64,000 bases of DNA from Calothrix sp. NIES-3974. Its GTDB lineage: Bacteria > Cyanobacteriota > Cyanobacteriia > Cyanobacteriales > Nostocaceae. Under the pieces are notes generated by a model. That model saw only the letters and a program-made list of their open reading frames with translations. It did no database searches and was not told the DNA's origin. Positions 50,497 through 59,229 of this stretch are shown one piece after another. The DNA is taken from assembly GCF_002368395.1 (NCBI RefSeq), contig NZ_AP018254.1, positions 4,836,001-4,900,000 on the forward strand. The letters run 5' to 3'. Both the position numbers and the translations under genes were made by a program. The first letter of the stretch is position 1; each line of letters begins with the position of its first letter.

Positions 50497-50560
50497 AGAA
50501 AGGTAGGTAGTTGCGTTAGTCTACGATAACCCTGCGGGTATAGCACCTTATATTAACGCT
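50497..50560 (-). repeat. 75-bp dispersed repeat, copy 3 (reverse)
   Basis: Reverse complement of the elements at 6963 and 9495 (core ACCCGCAGGGTTATCGTAGAC), lying between convergent pixL and the Rieske gene. Confidence 0.7.
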
Positions 50561-50614
50561 TTTTTGAGGCTACAGCCACTACTACGAACCACCCCTCACA
50601 CACCAAAATCCTGA

Positions 50615-52015
50615 TTATTTGTCGATATTTCGGGGTGGTATTTCTCGACCTTCGTAAAATCCTTTGGCTAATTTACCCAGTCCGAACCATCCTGCTGCGA
50701 GTAGGAGACTTAAGCTGGTGGTGATAATGGTGATGAATTGCGATCGCTCATCCCAAATAGTTGATAGTAAAGGGGTGATGGTGACAAGTAGGAAAATTGC
50801 GATCGCGATTTTTTCCCTAATATTCTGAATCCAGGTAAGTGCTTCTCGACAACTGCGACAATGTTTGGTGTGGGAATGGTATCGGTCGAGTAGTTGGTTG
50901 GTGGGTAGGGGAGGAGGTAGGGTTTGTCCGGGGAAGGGGTCTGCTTGAAATTGGGACAACCAATTGCGATATTCAAAGACAAATAAATCGGCTTTTGTCG
51001 GTAAATAAAAGGCTTTGGCTACCTTTGCGCTACCTCCTTTAGCTTCTAAATACCGCTCCTGATAATGTAAGAAAATTTGGTCGTCCTCCAAAATCCCGTT
51101 TTGTCCCAGGTGGGAATACCATTTTGGTGTTAATTTAATCAAAAATCCGGGGAGTTTGGAGGCAAATTTGAAGGGAAAGCGGGCAAATAATCGACATTCT
51201 CCTTTGCGAATTGGTGTAGCATAAACTACTGTCATTGTCCGTCCATACTGTTTCGATGTTAAATCATGCCACATCAAACAGGGAGCAATAAATTTAGTAT
51301 CTTGCCGTCCTAATTGCCCTTTACGGGGTCCTTCTGCCCACGTACCAACAAAGCCATGTTTCCCAGATTCTAGCACTTCTAGCTCCACTGGCCCGGCATT
51401 ACTGCGTTTACCAACCGTGTTATGGTGGGTAAAGGGAACATGGCTCGCATCTAGGACATTTTCCAGCAGGGTGAGGGCATCGTAGGGTAAATCACGAAAA
51501 GTATTAATGACAACCCAATCATCCCCATTTTCCTCCAGGGGTTCAATAATGGGGACTCTTGTTTTCGCCGCATTTTCCGGATTACCCGCATAAACAAACA
51601 GTAAACCCTGTTTCACAGTTGTCGGTAAACTCGCCACACAAGCGCGCTGGGATGTTTGCGCTTGACCCCCCTCTGGTTGTTGGGGAATTCGTACACATGT
51701 ACCCTCACCTGTAAAAGCCCAACCATGATAGGGACATTCAATCAATCCATCTTCGGCAATTCTTCCCTGGGAAAGGGGTGCTAACCGATGGGGACATTGG
51801 TCATCTATTACCCGCCAACAATCTCCATTTCTGTCCCACCAAATGACGATATCCCGACCTAATAGGGTAAATGGTGTCGGTTTACTTCGGTCTAAATCCT
51901 CAACATAATGGACTGGATACCAAGCTTCTGCACAATCAAATCGATGCGGATCGTCCCCACCACCCAGTAATTGCGGGGATTGGCTACGCTCAACTACGGA
52001 TGATACTGTTTGCAT
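50615..52015 (-). CDS. Rieske oxygenase, pheophorbide-a-oxygenase/Tic55-like
   Basis: 466 residues. Rieske cluster ligands C74-P-H76 and C94-x2-H97 (CPYHGWAF). Mononuclear iron motif ENVLDASHVPFTHHNT, with N186, D189, H192 and H197. Then the PaO domain (about 220-340). Near 385-392 a HCRSC pair, typical of plant PaO and Tic55. Two membrane spans at the C-terminus (IAIFLLVTITPLL, FITIITTSLSLLLAAG) would anchor it. Probably oxidises a chlorophyll-derived or similar hydrophobic substrate; true substrate unknown. ATG start. Confidence 0.86.
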   Translation of the reverse strand: MQTVSSVVERSQSPQLLGGGDDPHRFDCAEAWYPVHYVEDLDRSKPTPFTLLGRDIVIWWDRNGDCWRVIDDQCPHRLAPLSQGRIAEDGLIECPYHGWAFTGEGTCVRIPQQPEGGQAQTSQRACVASLPTTVKQGLLFVYAGNPENAAKTRVPIIEPLEENGDDWVVINTFRDLPYDALTLLENVLDASHVPFTHHNTVGKRSNAGPVELEVLESGKHGFVGTWAEGPRKGQLGRQDTKFIAPCLMWHDLTSKQYGRTMTVVYATPIRKGECRLFARFPFKFASKLPGFLIKLTPKWYSHLGQNGILEDDQIFLHYQERYLEAKGGSAKVAKAFYLPTKADLFVFEYRNWLSQFQADPFPGQTLPPPLPTNQLLDRYHSHTKHCRSCREALTWIQNIREKIAIAIFLLVTITPLLSTIWDERSQFITIITTSLSLLLAAGWFGLGKLAKGFYEGREIPPRNIDK

Positions 52016-52189
52016 GGGATTACTATTTACATTCTGTTACATCTTGATGGTAATCCGAGAGACAAAATTTGCCTAGGGAATTGGATTTGCCGAAAAGGTA
52101 TGGATTTACCAAGACTATTCATCTAAAATTTGATTGTTTCAGAGTTTTCACAGAGAAAGCTTAAAAAATTTTCATATAATCAAAAACAG

Positions 52190-54913
52190 ATGACATATCC
52201 TCGCTTCAAATCAAGTTTACATCGATGGGGTAGAAGCTATCGCCGTTGGCAAAGATTATTTTTGCCCCTAATTACGGCAGTGGCGGTATCCGTTGCTTCA
52301 CCAGCTTGGACGCAAATATCATCAGTCCCAGGGAATAATCTAAATGCAAATGTGAATGCGATCGCGCAAAATCGATCCACTACCGAAACCGAAGCCAGAC
52401 GACTGTACCAAGCAGGTAAGTATCAAGATGCAGCCAAATTCTTCCGTAAGGCGGCCAATGAATATCAAGCGGCAAAAGACCCCATCCGTCAGGCTTTAAG
52501 TTTAAGCAATTTATCCCTGTGTCATCAACAATTGGGAGCTTGGCCAGAAGCAGACCAGGTAATTACGGAAGCTGTGAATCTAATTTCCAGCATTAAAAAT
52601 AACCAGCCAGCAACGGAACTTGCTAGAGCGCAGATTTTGGACATCCAAGCGACCCTGTTGTTAGCTAGGGGACGGGGTGAGGCGGCTGTACCGATTTGGG
52701 AAAAGGTAGCAAAAATTTATACTCAACAAAAACAACCCCAACAAGCATTAATTAGCCAAGTAAACCAAGCCCAAGCCCTGCAAAACATCGGTCTATATCG
52801 ACGGGCTGTCAAGGTGTTAGAAACAGCCTTGAATTTATCAGATGTGAGATTTACCGAACCGGAAAAATTAAAACCAGCCCTGGAAAAACTTGCCGCCAAC
52901 CGGGAAAACCTGATGGCTTTGCGTTCCTTGGGGGATTGCCTACGGGTGACAGGCAACGTTAACCAATCCCAAGTAATTTTAGAGCGGAGTTTAGCGATCG
53001 CTCAAGCCCTAAACTCACCGGAATTGATTGCCCTGGTAAATTTAACCCTGGGAAACACAGCCCGTGCGAAATTAGTTATCGATCAACCCATCGATGCAAC
53101 CATCCAACCCGCATCCACCCAAACAGCCATTCAATACTACCAACAAGCCGCCACCTTACCAGGTAGTTTACGTATCCAAGCCCTAGCTAATCACCTCAGC
53201 CTACTGGTAGATAGTAGACAAATTAGTGCCGCCAAAAACCTGCTCCCCACCCTAAAACAGGAACTCGCAGGTATTGTCACCGGGCGAACCGCCATCGATG
53301 GACGCATTAATCTCGCCTTTAACATGATGCGGATGCGACAACAGGACCCCACCTCCGTCCCCATCAAAGAAGTAGCCGACACCCTAGCAGTGGCAATCCA
53401 ACAGGCCAAAAAGTTAGGTAATCCCCGCATCTATGCAGATGCATTAGGTACTTTAGGTAATGTTTACGAACAAAATCAACAATGGGCAGAAGCTCAAAAA
53501 GTCACCCAGGAAGCCGTACAAGTAGCCCAACAAAGCCGCGCCGATGATATTGCCTACCGTTGGCAATGGCAACTGGGGCGGGTACTGGCAGCCCAGAAAA
53601 AAAACGAGCAAGCGATCGCATCCTATCAAGAAGCTGTCAATACCATTAAATCCCTACGGGCAGATTTAGCAGCCGCTAGCCCCAACGTCCAATTTTCCTT
53701 CCGGGATGCCGTTGAACCCATCCATCGCCAACTCGTCAGCCTACTGCTAAAATCCACCCAAGACAACAGTTTAAAAAGCGCCCGCGACATTATTGAAGGT
53801 TTGCAGTTAGTCGAATTAGATAACTTTTTCCGGGAAGCCTGTTTGAACGCCAAACCGGAACAGGTCGATCAAGTGGATGAAAAAGCCGCCGTGGTTTATC
53901 CCATTATTCTCGACAAGGAACTGGCCATTGTTACCAGCTTACCAAATCTGGGACAGGCAGAAAAGAGCCAGGAAAAACGCCTATTTCGCTACTACAAAAC
54001 CGATATTCCACGGGATGAGGTGGAAAAATTAGCTATCCGATTGCGGGAAAGCTTCAACCAGGACACCACCTCCGACTTAGCCAGACCGCAGCTACAAAGA
54101 ATGTATGACCTCATGCTGCGTCCAGCCATGAAGGATATCGATAACAGTAAGGTGGAAACACTGGTATTCGTCCTTGATGGAGTGTTACGAAGTGTACCAG
54201 TGGCAGCCCTAGATGATGGTAAGCAATTTTTAATTGAAAAATATAGCATTGCCCTCACCCCTGGATTACAACTCCTTACCCCCAAAGCACTCAAACAAGA
54301 AAGTTTAAGGGCTTTAGTCGCCGGTATCAGCGAACCACGTTCCAATTTTTCCGCCCTACCCTTTGTCAAAAGTGAAATTCGCAAAATCGAATCGGAAATA
54401 CCCAGCCAAGTCCTGCTGAACGAAACCTTCACCAACCGCGAATTTCAAGCCCGAATTTCTAACGCTCCTTTCCCCATCGTCCATTTGGCCACCCATGGTC
54501 AATTTGGTTCTACTTTAGACACCACCTTTATTCTCACCTGGGACGGTCAAATCAAAGTTAACCAACTTAGCGGTCTACTGCAAACCGTTGAACTCTCCCA
54601 AGATAAATCCCTGGAAATGTTGATTCTCAGCGCCTGCGAAACGGCGGCCGGAGATGCTCGTTCCGCCCTGGGATTAGCAGGGGTTGCCGTCCGTTCGGGA
54701 GCTCGTAGTACCATTGCCACCCTGTGGCGTGTTAATGATGAAGCCTCCGCCGATTTGATGAGCATATTTTACGAAGAACTCAGGCAAATTAATCAAAGCG
54801 GTATTTCTAAAGCTGAAGCCCTACGTCGTGCCCAAGTCAAAATCCTCAAAACCCCCCAATACAATTCTCCCTACTACTGGGCTGCCTATGTTTTACTCGG
54901 CAACTGGACGTAG
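52190..54913 (+). CDS. TPR-CHAT protease-like protein, exported
   Basis: About 907 residues from the ATG at 52190 (a TTG at 52130 adds 20). Signal or anchor region near the start (LFLPLITAVAVSVASPAWTQ). TPR units cover about 60-540. A CHAT domain forms the C-terminal third, with the caspase-type dyad His769 (HLATHGQF) and Cys816 (LSACETAAGD), followed by LGLAGVAVRSGARSTIATLW. CHAT domains are separase/caspase-like peptidases; the target is unknown. Location outside the inner membrane is inferred from the signal. A family palindrome follows 40 bases after the stop. Confidence 0.87.
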   Translation: MTYPRFKSSLHRWGRSYRRWQRLFLPLITAVAVSVASPAWTQISSVPGNNLNANVNAIAQNRSTTETEARRLYQAGKYQDAAKFFRKAANEYQAAKDPIRQALSLSNLSLCHQQLGAWPEADQVITEAVNLISSIKNNQPATELARAQILDIQATLLLARGRGEAAVPIWEKVAKIYTQQKQPQQALISQVNQAQALQNIGLYRRAVKVLETALNLSDVRFTEPEKLKPALEKLAANRENLMALRSLGDCLRVTGNVNQSQVILERSLAIAQALNSPELIALVNLTLGNTARAKLVIDQPIDATIQPASTQTAIQYYQQAATLPGSLRIQALANHLSLLVDSRQISAAKNLLPTLKQELAGIVTGRTAIDGRINLAFNMMRMRQQDPTSVPIKEVADTLAVAIQQAKKLGNPRIYADALGTLGNVYEQNQQWAEAQKVTQEAVQVAQQSRADDIAYRWQWQLGRVLAAQKKNEQAIASYQEAVNTIKSLRADLAAASPNVQFSFRDAVEPIHRQLVSLLLKSTQDNSLKSARDIIEGLQLVELDNFFREACLNAKPEQVDQVDEKAAVVYPIILDKELAIVTSLPNLGQAEKSQEKRLFRYYKTDIPRDEVEKLAIRLRESFNQDTTSDLARPQLQRMYDLMLRPAMKDIDNSKVETLVFVLDGVLRSVPVAALDDGKQFLIEKYSIALTPGLQLLTPKALKQESLRALVAGISEPRSNFSALPFVKSEIRKIESEIPSQVLLNETFTNREFQARISNAPFPIVHLATHGQFGSTLDTTFILTWDGQIKVNQLSGLLQTVELSQDKSLEMLILSACETAAGDARSALGLAGVAVRSGARSTIATLWRVNDEASADLMSIFYEELRQINQSGISKAEALRRAQVKILKTPQYNSPYYWAAYVLLGNWT

Positions 54914-54952
54914 TAATATCTAAATTTTGTGAGGGTAGGGAATAGGGAGTCG

Positions 54953-54980
54953 GTACAGACACGACATGTCGCGTCTGTAC
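54953..54980. repeat. Dispersed palindrome (GCGACATGTCGC core)
   Basis: 28 bases with one mismatch: GTACAGACACGACATGTC followed by GCGTCTGTAC, 40 bases after the CHAT gene stop. Confidence 0.85.
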
Positions 54981-55022
54981 AAGAATAGTTTTTTTCTTGC
55001 TACTTTCCCTCTCACCTCTGTT

Positions 55023-55245
55023 TCGCGTGGGTGCAGAATCCTACTGTCTTGTGAATGAAGACAGAAGCCCTCGCTGACTGAGTAACCACCCAGAGCATAG
55101 TCACTTGTACCGCGCGGCGTAAATACACCTACCTTTCCCCTCGCTCCCATGCTCCGCGTGGGAGCAGAATCTGCGAGGCTCCTGCTTCGTGAATGAAGGC
55201 AGAGCCTTCAACTCACTAAGCGACTACGCGGAGCATGGTCACTAG
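55023..55245. repeat. Duplicated GCGTGGGAGCAGAATC block
   Basis: Two similar blocks, each with GCGTGGGxGCAGAATC, GTGAATGAAG(A/G)CAGAGCC or AGAAGCC, and AGCATGGTCACT or AGCATAGTCACT. Hairpins CTCCCATGCTCCGCGTGGGAG occur in the second. Related text is inside the CAATAC MITEs. Confidence 0.65.
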
Positions 55246-55336
55246 ATAAAAAGTTAATACTCGGTTTATTTCAGCCAACCTGTACTAGATAAAAGTTCTG
55301 ACTAATTAATACTCGGTGTATTTCCGCCAACCTGTA

Positions 55337-55747
55337 CTAGAAATTTAATTGCAGTTCTACCGCAGCTCGTTGTAAGGGTAAAACTTCCTCCAAAGTTAAC
55401 TCATGGTCGGAAGTTAAATGACTATTGCAGCAGATAGTGCTAAAAAATACAGGTTGACCAACAACTTGGGAAAAATGCCGTTCTAGTAACAAACGGGAAG
55501 TAATATCACCTAACAAATCTCCCAGGTCTTTAGTTAATTGGTCACGGTCATCCCGATGAACCATCCGGTATTTAAAGGGCGTTTCACCCACCAGATTTTT
55601 GATGGCGGTGTCAAATTTATCTGTTTTTGCCTGTGCGTAAGCCCAAGAAACCTCTTCCAGAAATTGCCATGCTTGGGGAAAAATTTCGCGAATTTTTTCG
55701 AGGTGATTTTCGCTCTGATAGACTAAGGTAGCTGTTTGACAATCCAT
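55337..55747 (-). CDS. Hypothetical protein
   Basis: 136 residues, cytoplasmic, no family recognised. Mostly helical, with FPQAWQFLEEVSWAYAQAKTDKFD and RLLLERHFSQVVGQPVFFSTICCNSHL; contains one CC pair near 106. ATG start. No close neighbours in an operon. Confidence 0.55.
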   Translation of the reverse strand: MDCQTATLVYQSENHLEKIREIFPQAWQFLEEVSWAYAQAKTDKFDTAIKNLVGETPFKYRMVHRDDRDQLTKDLGDLLGDITSRLLLERHFSQVVGQPVFFSTICCNSHLTSDHELTLEEVLPLQRAAVELQLNF

Positions 55748-55872
55748 AAACTACTGATAACTCTGATATTGAAATATAGGGAAGGCTAGAGATAATTTGG
55801 TTCAATGTTAACCTCAGCTATGGTAGCGTTGTTGGATTGACAACAATAGCAAAATTTATACATTTTTAAAGA

Positions 55873-55898
55873 ATTGGGAGTTGGGAGTTGGGAGTTGG
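55873..55898. repeat. Heptamer tandem repeat (TTGGGAG)
   Basis: Three to four perfect copies of TTGGGAG, STRR type, just before the MITE. Confidence 0.75.
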
Positions 55899-55913
55899 CA
55901 GTCGGGTATAGTG

Positions 55914-56261
55914 CAATACGCTTGGTGTTAAAGATAACTGTAGGTTGGGTTGAGGCTTTGCGTAGACTGTTGATTTTGTGGAAATTTACCCATAAGTTCA
56001 CACAGTTTTTGTGATGATCTCGTCCCGATGCTTCGCGTGGGGACGCATTCTAAGAGGGGTACTCTACTGCCTCAAATCAGGAAGCAGAGTTTCCCTATAT
56101 GTATCAACAGCCGGAGTATTGGAACAAGTTTGTGGTCACGGTTTATGCATGAATTTGCGACCCCAAAAAAGGCACAAAGTACACAGCCTAGGCTCTGCCT
56201 CTACATTATTCAACCTAACCTACCCAATAATCTAGCTTTTAAGTCTAACTGAACTGTATTG
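55914..56261. mobile_element. MITE, CAATAC..GTATTG family, copy 2 (348 bp)
   Basis: Reverse-oriented relative of copy 1, with ends CAATACGCTT and (reverse complement) CAATACAGTT. Perfect 10-base target duplication GGGTATAGTG at 55904-55913 and 56262-56271. About 125 extra bases are present in the middle, bounded by CTGCCTC direct repeats. Confidence 0.92.
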
Positions 56262-56507
56262 GGGTATAGTGGTGCATCAACCCAGAAAGAATGGGGTAAT
56301 ACCATTTCACTCAAATTTTGATACATTTTCTTTCCCTGCATTCCCTGCTCTCCTAACAATGTATCAACTTCAAACTAAAACCGTATCAGGGGAACTTCAG
56401 CTTGGGCAAAATTCTCAATTTAATGGTCGGACTTGACGCGATCGCCTGCGAAGATTTTAATGATTGAAACGGATACGCGTAACTATCAGGATATATAAGC
56501 AAATATA

Positions 56508-57344
56508 ATGACTGCACAAGTACTAGAATTAACCATTGGTTGGTTATACCCAAAATTAATGAGTACCTACGGCGACAGGGGTAATGTAATTACGATTGAG
56601 CGTCGTTGTCAATGGCGTGGATTTGGGGTGAAGGTTGTACCTCTGGATCAGGATGCGACTCCCGCAGATATTCGCTCGGTGGATATTATTGTCGGGGGTG
56701 GAGCGCAGGACAGACAGCAGGAATTGGTGATGCGGGATTTGCAAGGTGCGAAGGCTGAGGCCATGCGTGAGAAAATAGAAGCAGGAACACCGGGGGTATT
56801 TACCTGTGGTTCTCCCCAATTGTTGGGACATTATTATGAACCCAGTGTGGGACAAAGAATTGAAGGTTTGGGGATATTGGATTTAGTCTCAGTTCATCCT
56901 GGTGAAAATACCCAGCGTTGTATTGGTAATTTGGTCATTGAAGTTACCGCCACCAAGTTAGCTAGTGACCTGAAGGAGATGACGGGAATGACACCCTATC
57001 TAATCGGGTTTGAAAATCACGGTGGACGCACACGGTTAGGAAATGTGGAAGCTTTGGGACGGGTGGTATACGGATTAGGTAATAATGGTGAGGATGGTAG
57101 CGAAGGAGCCTTTTACCAAAATGCGATCGCCACCTATTCCCACGGACCATTATTACCGAAAAATCCATTTGTCGCCGATTGGTTGATTCAAACTGGATTA
57201 CGTTTAAAGTATCAACAACCGATTCAGCTATCACCCTTAGATGACGAGTTAGCTGTTTATGCACGTCAAGCTATGTTAAAACGCTTGAATGTCCAAATTA
57301 CCGCAGTAGATAATCAACCTGTTGCTGTTAAATCCGCATCATAG
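56508..57344 (+). CDS. gatD: Class I glutamine amidotransferase, GatD-type
   Basis: 278 residues of the CobQ-like GATase group. Catalytic Cys100 in GVFTCGSPQLLGHYY and His212 in YSHGPLLPKNP; also LIGFENHGGRT and VDIIVGGGAQDRQQ. GatD supplies ammonia to MurT to amidate the Glu residue of lipid II. No MurT (Mur ligase, DUF1727) gene is next to it here, although these are often adjacent. The CGS in place of CGG after the nucleophile is a minor change. ATG start. Confidence 0.84.
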   Translation: MTAQVLELTIGWLYPKLMSTYGDRGNVITIERRCQWRGFGVKVVPLDQDATPADIRSVDIIVGGGAQDRQQELVMRDLQGAKAEAMREKIEAGTPGVFTCGSPQLLGHYYEPSVGQRIEGLGILDLVSVHPGENTQRCIGNLVIEVTATKLASDLKEMTGMTPYLIGFENHGGRTRLGNVEALGRVVYGLGNNGEDGSEGAFYQNAIATYSHGPLLPKNPFVADWLIQTGLRLKYQQPIQLSPLDDELAVYARQAMLKRLNVQITAVDNQPVAVKSAS

Positions 57345-57410
57345 GTGGGTAGGCAAAATTATTTGTGTCATGGTGCGGCAAAGCACGCTTCGCTGCACAT
57401 TTCATGATAA

Positions 57411-57480
57411 ATGGGTTTGTAGTAGTGGCTTTAGCCATGAAAAAGTTTGAATATAAAGCGAAAGCGCTACTACGAACCTT
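57411..57480. repeat. Imperfect inverted repeat (GTAGTAG / CTACTAC)
   Basis: GGTTTGTAGTAGTGGCTTTAGCC pairs imperfectly with GCGAAAGCGCTACTACGAACC across a roughly 25-base loop. Related ends occur near 6940-6950 and 50568-50588. It lies in the short gap after gatD and could act as a terminator. Confidence 0.6.
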
Positions 57481-57489
57481 TATTCACCC

Positions 57490-58161
57490 CTACTCCCTAT
57501 TCCCTACTCCCTCCGATTCAAAGTTGGCTTTGGGGACTATGGGGGTTTCCGGTTGGGGTTGGTTGCGTTCCCGGTAAGCATTAAGTAATAATGCCATATC
57601 TCCCCTGGTCATGGGTTGGAGGGGTTGTAAATATTTATTTTGTTCGGGATTGATAAAACCTTCCGCAACAACTGTGGCGATCGCACGACGGGCCCAAGTT
57701 GGTATACTATTCTGGTCGGGAAATTTACTCAGGAATTCGTTGACGGTTTGGTCAGGAAATTGGAACACTCCGTAGGCTTGGGCAAAAATTGCGATCGCTT
57801 CTGCACGGGTTATTTGTTGATTAGGGAAAAACAGGTTATTCCGATATCCCTGCATAATATTTGTTTTTAATACTGTTTGGATACTGCGATAATGGGGGTG
57901 TTGGGGTGGTACATCCACAACCCTAATGTCCTGGGGATTTAAATCTTGACGCAGGTCTAATCGAAATACTCGCACCATAATTGATGCTAATTCACCCCGA
58001 CTAATAAATCTTTCTGGATAAAATTTACCATCCCCCAAGTTATCCATCCATTTGAGTGCAACAATTTGGTTAATTGGATCGGATGGTTGAGCCAATGCCA
58101 TACTTGGTAAGAATTGTAATAGCAGAATCAAATATATGCTGCGAAGTAATTTGAATTTCAT
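57490..58161 (-). CDS. SLH-domain exported protein
   Basis: 223 residues from the ATG at 58161, which places a signal peptide (KLLRSIYLILLLQFLPSMALAQ) at the start; a longer frame to 58263 adds 34 unlikely residues. Three SLH domains: ISRGELASIMVRVF, ITRAEAIAIFAQA and MTRGDMALLLNA near 45-205. A wall- or outer-membrane-associated structural protein. The C-terminal residues FESEGVGNRE run into heptamer-repeat DNA. Confidence 0.82.
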   Translation of the reverse strand: MKFKLLRSIYLILLLQFLPSMALAQPSDPINQIVALKWMDNLGDGKFYPERFISRGELASIMVRVFRLDLRQDLNPQDIRVVDVPPQHPHYRSIQTVLKTNIMQGYRNNLFFPNQQITRAEAIAIFAQAYGVFQFPDQTVNEFLSKFPDQNSIPTWARRAIATVVAEGFINPEQNKYLQPLQPMTRGDMALLLNAYRERNQPQPETPIVPKANFESEGVGNRE

Positions 58162-58263
58162 TGGTAGATAGGAAATAGATGGATATAAATCGTTTTGTTC
58201 AAAGGAATTATTTGGTGATAATTCGTAGACAAAAATGTCAATCCTAGCACTCAAAATCGGCAA

Positions 58264-58683
58264 TACAGGAGGTTTTTTTGATTCTCACCCTGATTTATCT
58301 GTATTCACAATTCGCAGTCGGGAGTGGGGTAGAGATGCGACGTGTCCCGTCTGTACGCTAAGTAGTGATTAGTGAAAAATTTAGGATTATTCTCCCCCAC
58401 CCCTGACTTTGAGATTGATTGAGTACTAGTTTTCAGACTGTTTGTATCGGTGCTGCGTTCCCATTTCAGTATAAATATAAAAAACCCGCACTCCCTAGTA
58501 CGGGTTTTTTTATATTGTATGTGAATAATAACGGTAATCTTCTGGTAATAGGGATTATGGGTGATATAAATCACTTGTTTGTGCAAAGAAGGTCAACACC
58601 CCCTTTTTCTCCATAGCCTACATGTAAAGAACTGTGTACAACAGAACTGGTTTTTCCTCATCCCTACACACCGGAAAATGGTC
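58264..58683. other. Intergenic region with terminator and palindrome
   Basis: No gene. It holds a degraded family palindrome (58333-58352) and a strong terminator hairpin at 58479-58510. Confidence 0.6.
58479..58510 (-). terminator. Rho-independent terminator
   Basis: Arms AAAAAACCCG and CGGGTTTTTT around a 12-base loop, so it can work in both directions. It lies about 170 bases after the stop of the small membrane protein gene on the minus strand. Confidence 0.85.
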
Positions 58684-58911
58684 TTATTTTGCAGATTCAA
58701 CTACAATCAATAAACCAAGAACCGACATGAGGATAAGTCCGGTGGTGATAATCAACTGGGTGACGCTGGGAAAAGCGCTGACGGCTAAAGCCGATAGACC
58801 AAATAAATGAGATAATAAATAGGCGATCGCAAACCCAGCAATCATCAGTAAAAAGTATTTAATTAGACGAACGACTAAGCGGAACATTGGGTTGTAGCGA
58901 TTGGTAGTCAT
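58684..58911 (-). CDS. Small conserved membrane protein
   Basis: 75 residues from the ATG at 58911 (an ATG at 58935 would add eight). Two hydrophobic spans: YFLLMIAGFAIAYLLSHLFGL and LIITTGLILMSVLGLLIVV. Function not recognised. Its transcript probably ends at the hairpin at 58479-58510. Confidence 0.65.
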   Translation of the reverse strand: MTTNRYNPMFRLVVRLIKYFLLMIAGFAIAYLLSHLFGLSALAVSAFPSVTQLIITTGLILMSVLGLLIVVESAK

Positions 58912-59229
58912 GGTTCCCCATCCTGAGATTTGCAAATAATTTATGTGCTGAGATTTTCGTTGCTAGTATGTTTTGACTCCTCACTCCGCAGGAACGACCA
59001 CAGAACCTTTTCTTTGAACGCGAAATCTAATTAACCAGTAGCACCAAGTTGATTTGCTTTCCTGTGATACTACAACTGTAATTAAAACCTCAGTGCTTGT
59101 AAATACTGTAATGTAGGGATTTGACTAATCTAATTTGTAGGATATTGTAGGATGGGTGTAAAAAACTTACTTTATCAAAGTGTTCAATTATCGCTAGACT
59201 AGTATTATAAAAGACATATCTGGTTGCGA

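Larger units (their letters stand above)
54914..55336. other. Intergenic region rich in repeats
   Basis: No gene. It contains the palindrome at 54953-54980, two related blocks with GCGTGGG(T/A)GCAGAATC (55025-55110 and 55145-55245), and a duplicated TTAATACTCGGT..TTTC(A/C)GCCAACCTGTACTAGA near 55250-55340, about 60 bases apart. Confidence 0.6.
55748..56507. other. Intergenic region with MITE
   Basis: 760 bases with no supported gene; two overlapping 74-codon frames near 56011 lie inside the MITE and are not credible. It holds the GGGAGTT heptamer repeat (55873-55898), the MITE and the leader of the GatD gene. Confidence 0.55.

Noticed and set aside
56011-56252. Two 74-codon frames
   Set aside because: Both lie within the MITE with target duplications and show no protein features.
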